DNA of 21,242 nucleotides from an uncultured Prevotellaceae bacterium (GCA_947176655.1 CAMWRK010000009.1:1-21242); one strand, 5' to 3'. Counted from the stretch's first letter, positions 5,563-14,443 are shown. A program made the numbers and translations. Notes: generated by a model from the sequence alone, not told the origin.

Positions 5563-7213
5563 TGTTTCTCAGAATTGCATTGTATCTTTCAGGATCTCGC
5601 AGGATGTCCACCGCCCGACGGTACACTTTGTCCTCGGGCATCGTGTGGCGTATGTTGCCCTGCTGATGATAGTAGCGGGTCATGATCTCACTCTCTATGT
5701 ATGGGATGATGTGGCGGCGCAGACGCTCGAGGTCGCGGTGTATGTCCGGAGCAAACTTTGTTTCCAGGGCTTTCATCTCTGCCTCGGCCACTTCGAGATA
5801 CTCTTCCATACGTGCCACCTGACGAAGGAGTTTCATCACCTCGTCGGAACGGCGGTTGTAGGTGAAATCTGACTTCTCTACGCGCAAGCAGAAATCGGCA
5901 TAAAGACTGTCAGAAAGGCTGAAATCACGAGGTGCAGTCACATCGGGATGCGTAGCCACGAAGTCCGTCACCCAGTCGAAGAAAATGTCGCTCTGCACCA
6001 GGTCATATACCATGGTAGGCAATGTGTCATCGGGCATGACTATGTCCGGCTGTATGCCGCCGCCGTCCATGACGCGGCGACCTGCCTTCGTGTAAAAGAT
6101 TTTCTGTAACGAATCGGGTATTGTCCTTATGCTGCCGTCGTGGTTGTATTTGTGCGCCTGGATGCAACGTCCTGACGGAATGTAATAGCGTCCGGTGGTC
6201 AGTTTCAGTTCCCCACGATAAGGCACGTCGCGTATGGCCTGCACCAGGCCTTTGCCGTATGTGCGCGTGCCCATGATGACAGCCCTGTCCATGTCCTGCA
6301 ATGCTCCGCTGACGATTTCGGCAGACGAGGCCGTGCTCCCGTTGACCAAAACCACAAGAGGCATGTCCGGAGCTACAGGGTCGGTGGTGGTGGAATATTC
6401 GTGGTTCATGGACGGCTGCTTGCCCTTGGTATAGACCACCTCAATGCCCTTGTCCAGAAACAGGTTGGTGATGTCCACTGCCTCATTGACAGCACCGCCG
6501 ACATTGTCTCTGAGGTCAAGAATGAGTCCGCCGGCACCCTCGGCAATAAGTTTCACCAGAGCATTGCGCACCTCGCGTGCACATCCTCCAGTAAAACTGC
6601 TGAGGTTGATGTACCCTATTCCCTCGTCCATAATGCCGAAATACGGAATGGCAGGCATCTGTATGGTGTTGCGTGTTATGTGTACGGTGCGCGGCTTGTC
6701 ATCGCCTGGGCGGCGGAAAGTCAGTTCCATGGTAGTGCCTGCCTCTCCGCGTAGCATTGAAGATACCACTGTAGGCAACATGCCTTTTATGTCCTTGCCG
6801 TCGATGGACAATATGATGTCACCTGCTCTCAGGCCGGCTCCGCTGCTTGGCGTATTCTCGTATGGCTCGGAAATGACGACACGGTCATGACCCTTGTGAT
6901 AACGTATGACACTGCCTATGCCCGCATACTTGCCAGTGGCCATCTGGCGCAGGTCTTCGTCCTCGGCAGGATAGTATCCGGTAAACGGATCCACGTTCGC
7001 CAGCATGCCGTCTATGGCCCAGCGTATTACTGTGTCGGCGGCAAGGGTGTCCACATAGTAGAGATCCAGAGCCTTGTATATCTCGTTGAATATTTCCAGA
7101 TTGCGGGACACTTTGGAATTGTGGTTCTCCACCACCTGGGCATGTACAGGCAACCCCGTGCCAGTCAGCGCGGACAGCAGGGCTATGGCAAAAAGTTTAC
7201 AGATGGATTTCAT
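5543..7213 (-). CDS. S41 family C-terminal processing peptidase (CtpA/Prc-like), exported
   Basis: A 556-residue periplasmic serine protease. Residues 1-26 form a signal peptide (hydrophobic core LFAIALLSALTGTG, cleavage likely after VHA). A helical N-terminal region follows (IFNEIYKALDLYYVDTL, then GMLANVDPFTGYYP). A PDZ domain spans about 97-180 (GAGLRAGDIILSIDGKDI). The S41 core includes GYINLSSFTGG and LILDLRDNVGG. The catalytic Ser296 (NGSTASSAEI) and Lys321 (TYGKG) are 25 residues apart, as in plant D1 processing protease. The C-terminal 200 residues are the helical extension common in Bacteroidota members. Substrates are unknown; the family trims exported or lipoprotein substrates at their C-termini. 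It starts 38 bases after the kinase gene and is followed by an overlapping 38-codon membrane protein gene. Confidence 0.93.
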   Translation of the reverse strand: MKSICKLFAIALLSALTGTGLPVHAQVVENHNSKVSRNLEIFNEIYKALDLYYVDTLAADTVIRWAIDGMLANVDPFTGYYPAEDEDLRQMATGKYAGIGSVIRYHKGHDRVVISEPYENTPSSGAGLRAGDIILSIDGKDIKGMLPTVVSSMLRGEAGTTMELTFRRPGDDKPRTVHITRNTIQMPAIPYFGIMDEGIGYINLSSFTGGCAREVRNALVKLIAEGAGGLILDLRDNVGGAVNEAVDITNLFLDKGIEVVYTKGKQPSMNHEYSTTTDPVAPDMPLVVLVNGSTASSAEIVSGALQDMDRAVIMGTRTYGKGLVQAIRDVPYRGELKLTTGRYYIPSGRCIQAHKYNHDGSIRTIPDSLQKIFYTKAGRRVMDGGGIQPDIVMPDDTLPTMVYDLVQSDIFFDWVTDFVATHPDVTAPRDFSLSDSLYADFCLRVEKSDFTYNRRSDEVMKLLRQVARMEEYLEVAEAEMKALETKFAPDIHRDLERLRRHIIPYIESEIMTRYYHQQGNIRHTMPEDKVYRRAVDILRDPERYNAILRNNEAQHP

Positions 7214-7251
7214 AGAAACAAATTACGACCAGCCTAAATCATGACTATGGT

Positions 7252-8232
7252 TTATCGACAATAGATAAAGGACTTTATGCGGTTCCACGCGGCGGGACTC
7301 AACTCACTGCCCACAACCTGCACCGCCTCGGAGGCGAGAATAGTACCAGTCTGTAAACATTTTTCCAGTCTGTGGCCACGGGTCAGCGCGTGCAGGAAAC
7401 CGGCTGCGAAATAGTCTCCGGCAGCTGTAGTATCCACGACATCCTCCACGTGTTCGGCATGGCACTGGTATATGCGTCCGCCCTCTATCATGGCCATGGA
7501 GCCATGTTCGCCCAGCTTCACAACAGCAATATTGCACAGATGAGCAATGTGCCTCAACTGTTCATGAGGGTCAAAACTGCCCGTAAATGCGCGTGCCTCG
7601 CCCTCGTTGGCAAACACTATGTCTATGTAATCGGAGATAAGATGATGAAAATAGATGCGGTCCTTGCTGACTACATTGAAACTGGAAAGATCCAGGCTGA
7701 GGAACAGTCCGGCACTCTTGGCCTTCATGCAGATGGTCTCTATGAGGTCGTGATCCTGCGCCAGATAGCCCTCGATGTGCAACAGGTCATACCCTGCAAA
7801 CATCTCTTCGGAAATGTCGCCGGCACCAAGATAATATGCCGCGCCAAGCATGGTGCCGAAAGTACGGTTGCCGCCAGGAGTTATGAACGTGTGGGCGACA
7901 CCTGTCATTTCGCTTCCGCGAATCAGTTGCGTACGCACACCGGCATCACGGAGCTTGCCCTCAAAGAACTCGCCCATACTGTCGTTGCCAACACGCCCTA
8001 TGAAGCCCGGCTCACGCCCGAGACGCGCAAGAGCCACCATAGTGTTGCCTATACTTCCGCCACTGGCCATGCTTTTGTCAATGTCGCGCGTCAGGTTTTC
8101 TATCTCCAGTTCCCACCTTTCGTTTATCAACGTCATGGCATCTCTTTTGAGATGTATCTCACTGAGCAAGTGCTCGTCCTGCAGGCGATACAGAATATCT
8201 ACAAGGGCATTCCCTATACCTATTATTTTCAT
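7252..8232 (-). CDS. PfkB-family (ribokinase/adenosine kinase type) carbohydrate or nucleoside kinase
   Basis: A 326-residue cytoplasmic kinase. The N-terminal MKIIGIGNALVDIL and the segment SGGSIGNTMVALARLG are typical of the family, resembling the adenosine kinase-like branch. The C-terminal signature is DVVDTTAAGDYFAAGF. Asp273 is the catalytic base, and the usual Gly-Ala-Gly-Asp has become Ala-Ala-Gly-Asp, a tolerated change in some relatives. The length is normal. It phosphorylates a sugar or nucleoside with ATP, but the substrate cannot be fixed from sequence alone; adenosine-like nucleosides are the first guess. It is the first gene of a minus-strand unit with the S41 peptidase. The start at 8232 is preceded by a minus-strand TATCTTTG element. 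Confidence 0.9.
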   Translation of the reverse strand: MKIIGIGNALVDILYRLQDEHLLSEIHLKRDAMTLINERWELEIENLTRDIDKSMASGGSIGNTMVALARLGREPGFIGRVGNDSMGEFFEGKLRDAGVRTQLIRGSEMTGVAHTFITPGGNRTFGTMLGAAYYLGAGDISEEMFAGYDLLHIEGYLAQDHDLIETICMKAKSAGLFLSLDLSSFNVVSKDRIYFHHLISDYIDIVFANEGEARAFTGSFDPHEQLRHIAHLCNIAVVKLGEHGSMAMIEGGRIYQCHAEHVEDVVDTTAAGDYFAAGFLHALTRGHRLEKCLQTGTILASEAVQVVGSELSPAAWNRIKSFIYCR

Positions 8233-8252
8233 CTTTTACCGTATTTTTTCGA

Positions 8253-8260
8253 CAAAGATA
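8253..8260 (-). promoter_or_regulatory. -7 element of the kinase/S41 operon promoter
   Basis: Read on the minus strand this is TATCTTTG, matching TAnnTTTG, 20 bases before the kinase ATG. No convincing TTTG lies 19-21 bases upstream; a T-run is found there instead. The element overlaps the -33 region of the divergent tRNA promoter, so the two may compete for RNA polymerase. Confidence 0.5.
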
Positions 8261-8291
8261 TTGTTTATTTCCGAAAAAACCTCTATCTTTG
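8260..8291 (+). promoter_or_regulatory. Promoter of tRNA-Asn
   Basis: ATTG at 8260-8263 (three of four matches to TTTG), a 20-base spacer and TATCTTTG at 8284-8291 fit the Bacteroidota consensus. The tRNA begins 31 bases after the -7 element, leaving room for a short 5' leader. Confidence 0.7.
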
Positions 8292-8322
8292 CACCGCAAT
8301 TAAGGGAAATAGCCTAAAATTT

Positions 8323-8396
8323 GCTTCAGTAGCTCAGTTGGTTAGAGCACATGACTGTTAATCATGGGGTCGTTGGTTCAAGCCCATCCTGAAGCG
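8323..8396 (+). tRNA. tRNA-Asn (anticodon GTT)
   Basis: A full cloverleaf of 74 bases. The acceptor arms are GCTTCAG and CTGAAGC, with G as discriminator and no encoded CCA. The D-arm is GCTC/GAGC. The anticodon stem CATGA/TCATG encloses CTGTTAA, so the anticodon is GTT (8357-8359). The variable loop has five bases, and the T-arm has loop TTCAAGC. The T-stem has one T-T mismatch at its second pair. GTT tRNAs are queuosine substrates, which links this gene to queA upstream. Confidence 0.95.
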
Positions 8397-8404
8397 CAAA
8401 CAAG

Positions 8405-8430
8405 ATAGCCTGTCGGTAACGGCGGGCTAT
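8405..8430 (+). terminator. Possible hairpin after tRNA-Asn
   Basis: ATAGCCTG (8405-8412) pairs with CGGGCTAT (8423-8430) through eight pairs including one G-U, with a ten-base loop, nine bases past the tRNA. Only AATTGTAAG follows, so termination would be weak. It might instead be a leader hairpin of the serine acetyltransferase gene, whose ATG is 40 bases further on. Confidence 0.4.
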
Positions 8431-8470
8431 AATTGTAAGAAATACGCGCACGCGCGAATTTGTCACCGCT

Positions 8471-9160
8471 ATGGTAAGAAAGGTAGAAGAAGTAATAGAC
8501 GGATTCCGCTCCATTCTATTCCCAGAGTTTTACGGAAACGGAACTACGGAAGAGTTGCTGTATGCTCAGATGTGCAGCATCATGAACAAGGAGCAGGCCG
8601 CCGGCATGAGGGAATATCTGCCGGAACTGAAAGCACAGCTGGAGATGGACATAGAGGCAGCCTACAACGGAGATCCGGCTGCAGAGTCATACGAAGAAAT
8701 CATCTGCTGCTATCCCGTGATAAAGGCAATGATAAACTACCGGATAGCGCACAGAATGCTGGAACTGGGCGTAAGACTTATACCACGCATCATTACAGAA
8801 AAAGCGCACTCGGAAACCGGAATAGACATACACCCGGCAGCCACCATAGGACATCACTTCACCATAGACCACGGCACAGGTGTGGTAATAGGCGCCACCT
8901 GCATCATCGGCAACAATGTCAAACTCTATCAGGGTGTCACCCTCGGAGCAAAGAGTTTCCCGCTGGACGAAAACGGACATCCCATCAAAGGCATACCGCG
9001 CCATCCGATACTGGAGGACAATGTCATCATTTACAGCAATGCCACCGTACTCGGACGCATAACAATAGGCCGTGGCACCGTTATCGGGGGCAACCTATGG
9101 GTGACAGAGGGAACCGAACCGGGAGAGAAACTGATGCAGGAAAGAAAGGCCAGAAAATAG
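8471..9160 (+). CDS. Serine O-acetyltransferase
   Basis: Transfers the acetyl group of acetyl-CoA to L-serine, giving O-acetylserine for cysteine synthesis. The product has 229 residues: a helical N-terminal part (about 1-110) and a left-handed parallel beta-helix of hexapeptide repeats. The active-site pair is visible as Asp119 (GIDIHPAATIG) and His134 (IDHGTGVVIG), 15 residues apart as in E. coli CysE (Asp143/His158). The CoA-binding and turn segment KSFPLDENGHPIKGIPRHP and the end GGNLWVTEGTEPG are in place. It is shorter than most Bacteroidales homologues, chiefly at the N-terminus, but nothing catalytic is missing. The gene sits between tRNA-Asn and the methyltransferase, with a 155-base gap after it, so it may have its own transcript or read through from the tRNA promoter. 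Confidence 0.93.
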   Translation: MVRKVEEVIDGFRSILFPEFYGNGTTEELLYAQMCSIMNKEQAAGMREYLPELKAQLEMDIEAAYNGDPAAESYEEIICCYPVIKAMINYRIAHRMLELGVRLIPRIITEKAHSETGIDIHPAATIGHHFTIDHGTGVVIGATCIIGNNVKLYQGVTLGAKSFPLDENGHPIKGIPRHPILEDNVIIYSNATVLGRITIGRGTVIGGNLWVTEGTEPGEKLMQERKARK

Positions 9161-9315
9161 AAGCAGCAAAGATACAGATGCCGCTTGGTCTACGACACTA
9201 CAACACTTTAAGTCAGGCTCGTTTGTATTATGCCATGGTGAGAAAGCGCACTTTTATAAGAAAGTCAACTTTCAGACAGAATAATTTTCACGATTAACAA
9301 TAACAGACGATATAA

Positions 9316-10956
9316 ATGGAATTCGAACTAATTGCCAAGACCTTTCAGGGTCTGGAAACAGTACTGGCAGCGGAGCTTATAGATTTGGGCGCCAACAATA
9401 TTCAGATAGGACGCCGCATGGTGTCATTCACTGGCGACCAGGAGATGATGTACCGCGCCAACTTCCAGTTGCGCACGGCCATACGCATCCTGAAGCCCAT
9501 CAGTCATTTCAAGGCAACAACGGCAGACGAAGTATACGAGGCTGTCAAGAAGATAGACTGGACACAGTACATATCCAACGAGACCACATTTGCGGTGGAC
9601 AGCGTGGTGTTCAGCAACGAGTTCAGACACTCCAAGTTCGTGGCCTACAAGGTCAAGGATGCAATTGTGGACCAGTTCCGCGAGAAGACAGGCAGCCGTC
9701 CCAACATCCGCATCATGAACCCGGACATCCAACTGCATATCCATGTAGCCGAATATGACTGTACTCTGGCGCTTGACAGTTCCGGCGAAAGCCTCCACCG
9801 ACGCGGGTATCGCCAAGAGACCGTAGAAGCTCCGTTGAACGAGGTCCTGGCCGCAGGCATCATCCTGCAGACGGGATGGAGAGGCGAGTGCGACCTGATA
9901 GACCCAATGTGCGGCAGCGGCACATTTGCCGTGGAGGCAGCCCTCATTGCCAGAGGCATAGCTCCCGGCATCTTCCGCAAGGGGTATGCTTTCGAGAAGT
10001 GGCCGGACTTCGACAAAGAACTTTTCGAACGCATATACGATGACGACAGCATGGAACGTCCATTCGAACACCACATATACGGATATGACAACAACCGCAT
10101 AGCTGTGGAAATAGCCACGCGCAACGTCAAGGCAGCAGGACTGAGCAAGGATGTGACCATCGGTCTGCAGGACTTCAAAGAGTTCAAACAACCGAAAGAG
10201 AAGAGCATCATAGTCACCAACCCTCCGTATGGCGAACGAATCTCCGCTCCGGATCTGCTGGGGCTGTACAGCATGATCGGAGAAAGATTCAAGCATCAGT
10301 TCGTAGGTGGTGAGGCATGGGTGCTTAGCTACAGAGAGGAATGCTTCGACGCCATAGGACTGAAGCCGTCTTTGCGCACGCCGCTTTACAACGGTTCGTT
10401 GGAATGCGAGTTGCGCAAGTATCAGATATTCGACGGCAAGTTCAACGAAATGCGTGCCGGCGGAGGCGACATAAAGACCGTACAGGAACGTAATCTCATG
10501 GCCAACCACAAGCGTTTCAAACAAAACCGTGACTTCAAGACACGCTTGGGAGAACAGCCGGAAGAACGCGGACTCTCCGGAGACCGCAACTTCGGCAAAG
10601 GCAAATATAACAGCGAAGACAGGAAGAAAGGATACGGGAGCAGAAAGTTCGACCGCCACGTGGACGAAGACGTGCACGACGACAGACGCTTCGGACACAA
10701 GGAGAGAAGTTTCGTGCGCAAGGACAGGAACAGCAACCGCGAAGGCAGAAACTTCGAGCGGAGAAACGGAGAAAACGACCGCAGGAACAATGGGTTCGGA
10801 CACAGAAACGAAGACAACCGTGAGAACAGATTCCGCCGCAACGATGCACGGCAGCGCAGCTTCGGGAACGGCGACGGCAGGGGATACGGCAAAAGACCGG
10901 CAGAAAAAAGAAACAACAAACCATTTAATAAATTTCGCAAAGATGATGAAGACTAA
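9316..10956 (+). CDS. THUMP-domain class I RNA methyltransferase (RlmL N-terminal type, 23S rRNA guanine-N2) with long basic tail
   Basis: A 546-residue cytoplasmic enzyme that by family methylates the N2 of a guanosine in 23S rRNA (G2445 in E. coli). Residues 1-160 hold the ferredoxin-like and THUMP region (FELIAKTFQGLETVLAAEL and later PNIRIMNPDIQLHIHV). The methyltransferase follows, with the SAM motif I DPMCGSGT (196-203), the acidic GYDNN (256-260) and the catalytic TNPPYGER (301-308). From about residue 380 to the end is a low-complexity tail rich in Arg, Asn, Gly, Phe, Asp and Lys with repeated RNF/RRF-like steps, probably disordered and RNA-binding. The last 14 bases overlap the start of the peptidase gene. 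The exact rRNA target is inferred from family only. Confidence 0.92.
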   Translation: MEFELIAKTFQGLETVLAAELIDLGANNIQIGRRMVSFTGDQEMMYRANFQLRTAIRILKPISHFKATTADEVYEAVKKIDWTQYISNETTFAVDSVVFSNEFRHSKFVAYKVKDAIVDQFREKTGSRPNIRIMNPDIQLHIHVAEYDCTLALDSSGESLHRRGYRQETVEAPLNEVLAAGIILQTGWRGECDLIDPMCGSGTFAVEAALIARGIAPGIFRKGYAFEKWPDFDKELFERIYDDDSMERPFEHHIYGYDNNRIAVEIATRNVKAAGLSKDVTIGLQDFKEFKQPKEKSIIVTNPPYGERISAPDLLGLYSMIGERFKHQFVGGEAWVLSYREECFDAIGLKPSLRTPLYNGSLECELRKYQIFDGKFNEMRAGGGDIKTVQERNLMANHKRFKQNRDFKTRLGEQPEERGLSGDRNFGKGKYNSEDRKKGYGSRKFDRHVDEDVHDDRRFGHKERSFVRKDRNSNREGRNFERRNGENDRRNNGFGHRNEDNRENRFRRNDARQRSFGNGDGRGYGKRPAEKRNNKPFNKFRKDDED

Positions 10957-13144
10957 TACTGTCAAGCTTTCAGCGAAGGCTTTGTTATCATTTACATTTT
11001 GTCTTATGTGCGTAATGGCATCGGCACAGCAGAAGCAGTTCACTCTTGACGAACTGTTGGGAGGCGGAGACAGCTATTGGAAACTTCGCCCCGAGAACAT
11101 CTACACATCGTGGTGGGGAAACATCGCCCTGAAAACGACACCCGAAGGTGCCTATGACCTGAACACCGGCAAGGAGATTCTGACCGTGGAACAGGTGAAC
11201 AAATATCTTGGCGAGAAAGTGGCCTTCAGCGGACATAACTTCAAGTTCCCTGTCTCTGAAGAACCAGTAGTAATGGTCAGCAAGGGGCTGCGACGCGTAA
11301 TGCTCGATTTCCATACTGGACGCACACTCATGGATATTACCCTGCCGGCAGGAGCAGCAAACAGCGACTTCAACACCACAAGCCGACAGACCGCATACAC
11401 CATCGGGGGGAACCTGTATATCCTTACAGCCGACAGCGATACACTCGCTGTCAGCCAGGACGGAGGTACGGACGGAAGCGAAGACATAGTATACGGACAA
11501 AGCGTACACCGCGACGAATTCGGCATAAACGGCGGAACATTCTGGTCACCGGACGGAAAACTGCTGGCCTACTACCGTATGGATCAGAGCATGGTATCCA
11601 ACTATCCGCAGGTAGACATAAAATCACACTGGAGCGAGACCTCCGGAACATCCCGCTGCGCAGGTACATATTCGTGCCACTACCCTATGGCCGGAGAAAG
11701 AAGCCATGTAGTGAAAGTGGGCGTTTTCAATACCGTGACAAAAGAAAACGTCTGGCTGGATCTTGTCGGAGAAAAGGATGACTACCACACCAACATTTCG
11801 TGGGCACCGGACAACAGCAGCATCTATATCTTTGAACTGAACCGCGACCAGAACCACATGCGTCTGATACAGTACGATGCACAGACAGGTAAACTCATGC
11901 GTACCGTACTTGAGGAAAAGAACGACAAATATGTAGAACCGCTCCACCCTCTGGCATTTCTCCCCTGGGACTGCAACAAGGCTGTAATGCAGAGCCAGCG
12001 AGACGGATACAACCACCTGTATCTTCTGGATCTGAACAAAGGCAACCTTACGCAGATCACCAAGGGCAAATGGGTCGTACAGCAGTTTGTAGGTTTCAAT
12101 ACCATTGCACACAGACTGGTATACCGCAGCAACGAAGCAGACCCGCGCACCTCATGCCTTTACAGCGTCAAGGTGTCTGGCGGCAAGCCAACCCTGATCG
12201 GAGCTAAGGAAGGCGTATGCTACCAAGCCCAGCTGAGCAAGAACGGTGCCATGGTGATTTCGGCATACACGGCACCCGATGTGCCGAGAAGCATAAATCT
12301 GCTTTCCACAACAACTGGCAAGGGCAAGAACCTGCTGACAGCCGCCGATACATGGAAGGAACAGGGATATACCGTCCCGACATTCAAGAGCGGAAGCATA
12401 AAGGCTGACGACGGCATCACAGACCTGTATTACCGCATGGTGCTCCCTGCCGACTTCGACGAGAACAAGAAATATCCGACGATAGTATACGTTTACGGCG
12501 GCCCGCACGCTCATCTGGTGGATGCCAGCTGGCATTGGTCAAGCCGCGGTTGGGAGACGTATATGGCACAGAAAGGATACATCGTCTTTGTCCTTGACAA
12601 CCGTGGCAGCGAATGGCGCGGACGTAATTTCGAACAGGCCACATTCCGCCAGCTTGGTACCGCGGAATGCCGCGACCAGCGCAAAGGCATAGACTTCCTG
12701 ACCTCAAAGCCGTATGTGGACAAGGACAGGATAGGTGTGCACGGATGGAGCTTCGGCGGCTTCATGACAACGAACCTCATGCTTACCTATCCTGACATTT
12801 TCAAGGTAGGTGTGGCCGGAGGCCCGGTCATAGACTGGAATTATTATGAGGTCATGTATGGCGAACGTTATATGGATACTCCGCAGCAGAATCCGGAAGG
12901 CTACAAAAACAGCAATCTGCGCCTGCGTGCCGGCAACCTGAAAGGCCGGCTGCAGATTATCATCGGATACAACGACCCGGTGTGCGTACCGCAACACACG
13001 CTGAGTTTCATTCGCGCCTGCATCGATGCCGGAACACAGTGCGACTTTTTCGTATATCCCGGCGGAGCACACAACATGTATGGCCAAGATGCCGTACATC
13101 TGCACGAGAGAATCACACAATATTTCGAGGATTACCTGAAGTAA
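10943..13144 (+). CDS. S9B-family dipeptidyl peptidase IV-like serine peptidase, exported
   Basis: A 733-residue exported peptidase. The signal peptide covers about residues 1-28 (LLSFTFCLMCVMASA, cut before QQ), then a DPP-IV-type beta-propeller (FSGHNFKFPVSEEP, FWSPDGKLLAYYRMDQS, ISWAPDNSSIYIFELNRDQN) and a C-terminal alpha/beta hydrolase. The catalytic triad is Ser603 (GWSFGG), Asp678 (GYNDP) and His710 (GGAHNMYG); the spacing of 75 and 32 is close to human DPP4 (78 and 32). The propeller segment that carries the Tyr-Glu-Glu anchor in classical DPP4 reads VYGQSVHRDEFGI here, with no double glutamate, so strict Xaa-Pro dipeptidyl activity is not assured. Two ATG codons, 10943 and 10946, are possible starts; both overlap the methyltransferase end. 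purD starts 19 bases after. Confidence 0.92.
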   Translation: MMKTNTVKLSAKALLSFTFCLMCVMASAQQKQFTLDELLGGGDSYWKLRPENIYTSWWGNIALKTTPEGAYDLNTGKEILTVEQVNKYLGEKVAFSGHNFKFPVSEEPVVMVSKGLRRVMLDFHTGRTLMDITLPAGAANSDFNTTSRQTAYTIGGNLYILTADSDTLAVSQDGGTDGSEDIVYGQSVHRDEFGINGGTFWSPDGKLLAYYRMDQSMVSNYPQVDIKSHWSETSGTSRCAGTYSCHYPMAGERSHVVKVGVFNTVTKENVWLDLVGEKDDYHTNISWAPDNSSIYIFELNRDQNHMRLIQYDAQTGKLMRTVLEEKNDKYVEPLHPLAFLPWDCNKAVMQSQRDGYNHLYLLDLNKGNLTQITKGKWVVQQFVGFNTIAHRLVYRSNEADPRTSCLYSVKVSGGKPTLIGAKEGVCYQAQLSKNGAMVISAYTAPDVPRSINLLSTTTGKGKNLLTAADTWKEQGYTVPTFKSGSIKADDGITDLYYRMVLPADFDENKKYPTIVYVYGGPHAHLVDASWHWSSRGWETYMAQKGYIVFVLDNRGSEWRGRNFEQATFRQLGTAECRDQRKGIDFLTSKPYVDKDRIGVHGWSFGGFMTTNLMLTYPDIFKVGVAGGPVIDWNYYEVMYGERYMDTPQQNPEGYKNSNLRLRAGNLKGRLQIIIGYNDPVCVPQHTLSFIRACIDAGTQCDFFVYPGGAHNMYGQDAVHLHERITQYFEDYLK

Positions 13145-13163
13145 ACACACACATACATACAAT

Positions 13164-14435
13164 ATGGAAAGAATACTCCTGCTCGGCTCCGGTGGCCGTG
13201 AACATGCGCTGGCCTGGAAAATAGCCCAGAGCCCAAAGTTAGAGAAACTGTACATAGCTCCAGGCAATGCCGGTACTGCCTTGACTGGCGAGAACGTGGC
13301 ACTGAAAGCCGACGATTTTGACGGCATAAGGGATTTCGTACTGGAAAACGGCATCACCATGGTAGTCGTCGGGCCGGAAGACCCGCTGGTAAAGGGGATA
13401 TACGATTACTTCAGGAATGATGCCCGCCTGACCTCCATTCCAGTCATCGGGCCGTCAGCAAAAGGAGCCGTACTCGAAGGCAGCAAGGACTTTGCCAAAG
13501 GCTTCATGCAACGTCACGGCATTCCTACGGCAGCCTACCGGACCTTCACCGGCGAGACACTGGAGGAAGGAAAGGCTTTCCTGCACACGCTCCAGCCCCC
13601 ATACGTACTGAAAGCCGACGGCTTGTGTGCCGGCAAGGGCGTACTCATCCTGGACAGCATAGAAGAGGCAGAGCACGAACTGGAGGAAATGCTCGGCGGC
13701 ATGTTCGGCGGAGCGTCCAGCCGTGTGGTCATAGAAGAATTCATGAGCGGCATAGAGTGTTCCGTATTTGTACTGACCGACGGAAAGGACTATGCCATCC
13801 TGCCTGAGGCAAAGGACTATAAGCGCATAGGCGAAGGAGATACCGGCCTGAACACCGGCGGCATGGGCAGCGTTTCGCCCGTTCCGTTTGCCGACAGCGA
13901 GTGGATGAAGAAAGTAGAAGAACGTATCATACGTCCCACTGTCAGCGGTCTGGCTGCAGAGGGCATAGACTACAGGGGCTTCATCTTCTTCGGCCTGATA
14001 AATGTTGACGGCGACCCCAAGGTGATAGAATATAATGTACGCATGGGCGACCCCGAGACAGAAACTGTGATGCTGCGCATAAAGAGCGACCTTGTAGACC
14101 TGTTGCAGGGTGTCGCAACACAGACCCTGGGACAGAAGGCCATCGAGTTCGACCCACGCAGTGCCGTCTGTGTGATGATGGTAAGCGGCGGTTATCCCGG
14201 TTCTTATGAAAAAGGATTCCCCATCACCGGCATAGACCAGGTGGAGGGCAGCATAGTCTTCCATGCCGGCACAGGCGTCAGCAATGGTAATACAGTCACT
14301 GCCGGCGGACGCGTGATAGCTGTAAGTTCCTATGGAGAGACCAAGGCCGAGGCCTTGGCCAAGAGCATGCAGGAAGCCACCAAGATTCAGTTCCAGGGCA
14401 AGTATTATCGCAAGGACATCGGACAGGATTTGTAA
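13164..14435 (+). CDS. purD: Phosphoribosylamine--glycine ligase PurD
   Basis: Joins 5-phosphoribosylamine to glycine with ATP, step two of purine synthesis. The product has 423 residues, the usual length. The N-terminal domain begins ILLLGSGGREHALAWKI. The ATP-grasp region has VLKADGLCAGKGVLI and a SRVVIEEFMSGIECSVF block. LNTGGMGSVSPVPF and the PurD signature NVRMGDPETE are both present. The C-terminal domain contains VCVMMVSGGYPGSYEKG and VFHAGTGV. It lies 19 bases after the peptidase gene and 8 bases before the membrane protein gene, so it is embedded in a run of envelope genes. No purine-type leader is seen in front of it, so expression probably follows the operon. Confidence 0.97.
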   Translation: MERILLLGSGGREHALAWKIAQSPKLEKLYIAPGNAGTALTGENVALKADDFDGIRDFVLENGITMVVVGPEDPLVKGIYDYFRNDARLTSIPVIGPSAKGAVLEGSKDFAKGFMQRHGIPTAAYRTFTGETLEEGKAFLHTLQPPYVLKADGLCAGKGVLILDSIEEAEHELEEMLGGMFGGASSRVVIEEFMSGIECSVFVLTDGKDYAILPEAKDYKRIGEGDTGLNTGGMGSVSPVPFADSEWMKKVEERIIRPTVSGLAAEGIDYRGFIFFGLINVDGDPKVIEYNVRMGDPETETVMLRIKSDLVDLLQGVATQTLGQKAIEFDPRSAVCVMMVSGGYPGSYEKGFPITGIDQVEGSIVFHAGTGVSNGNTVTAGGRVIAVSSYGETKAEALAKSMQEATKIQFQGKYYRKDIGQDL

Positions 14436-14443
14436 AGGTCAGG

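Noticed and set aside
9161..9315. A promoter for the rRNA methyltransferase operon in the 155-base gap.
   Set aside because: A TTTG occurs near 9220, but no TAnnTTTG lies at the right distance. A GAAAG-tcaa-CTTTC hairpin is too small to interpret.
9424..11043. A 539-codon open frame on the minus strand, antisense to the rRNA methyltransferase.
   Set aside because: It lies entirely opposite a gene with all catalytic motifs. The product is biased to Val, Ala, Ser and Phe, as expected from mirroring a G+C-rich, charged-residue coding frame.
13164..13170. A purine riboswitch ahead of purD.
   Set aside because: Only 19 bases separate purD from the peptidase gene, too short for an aptamer.
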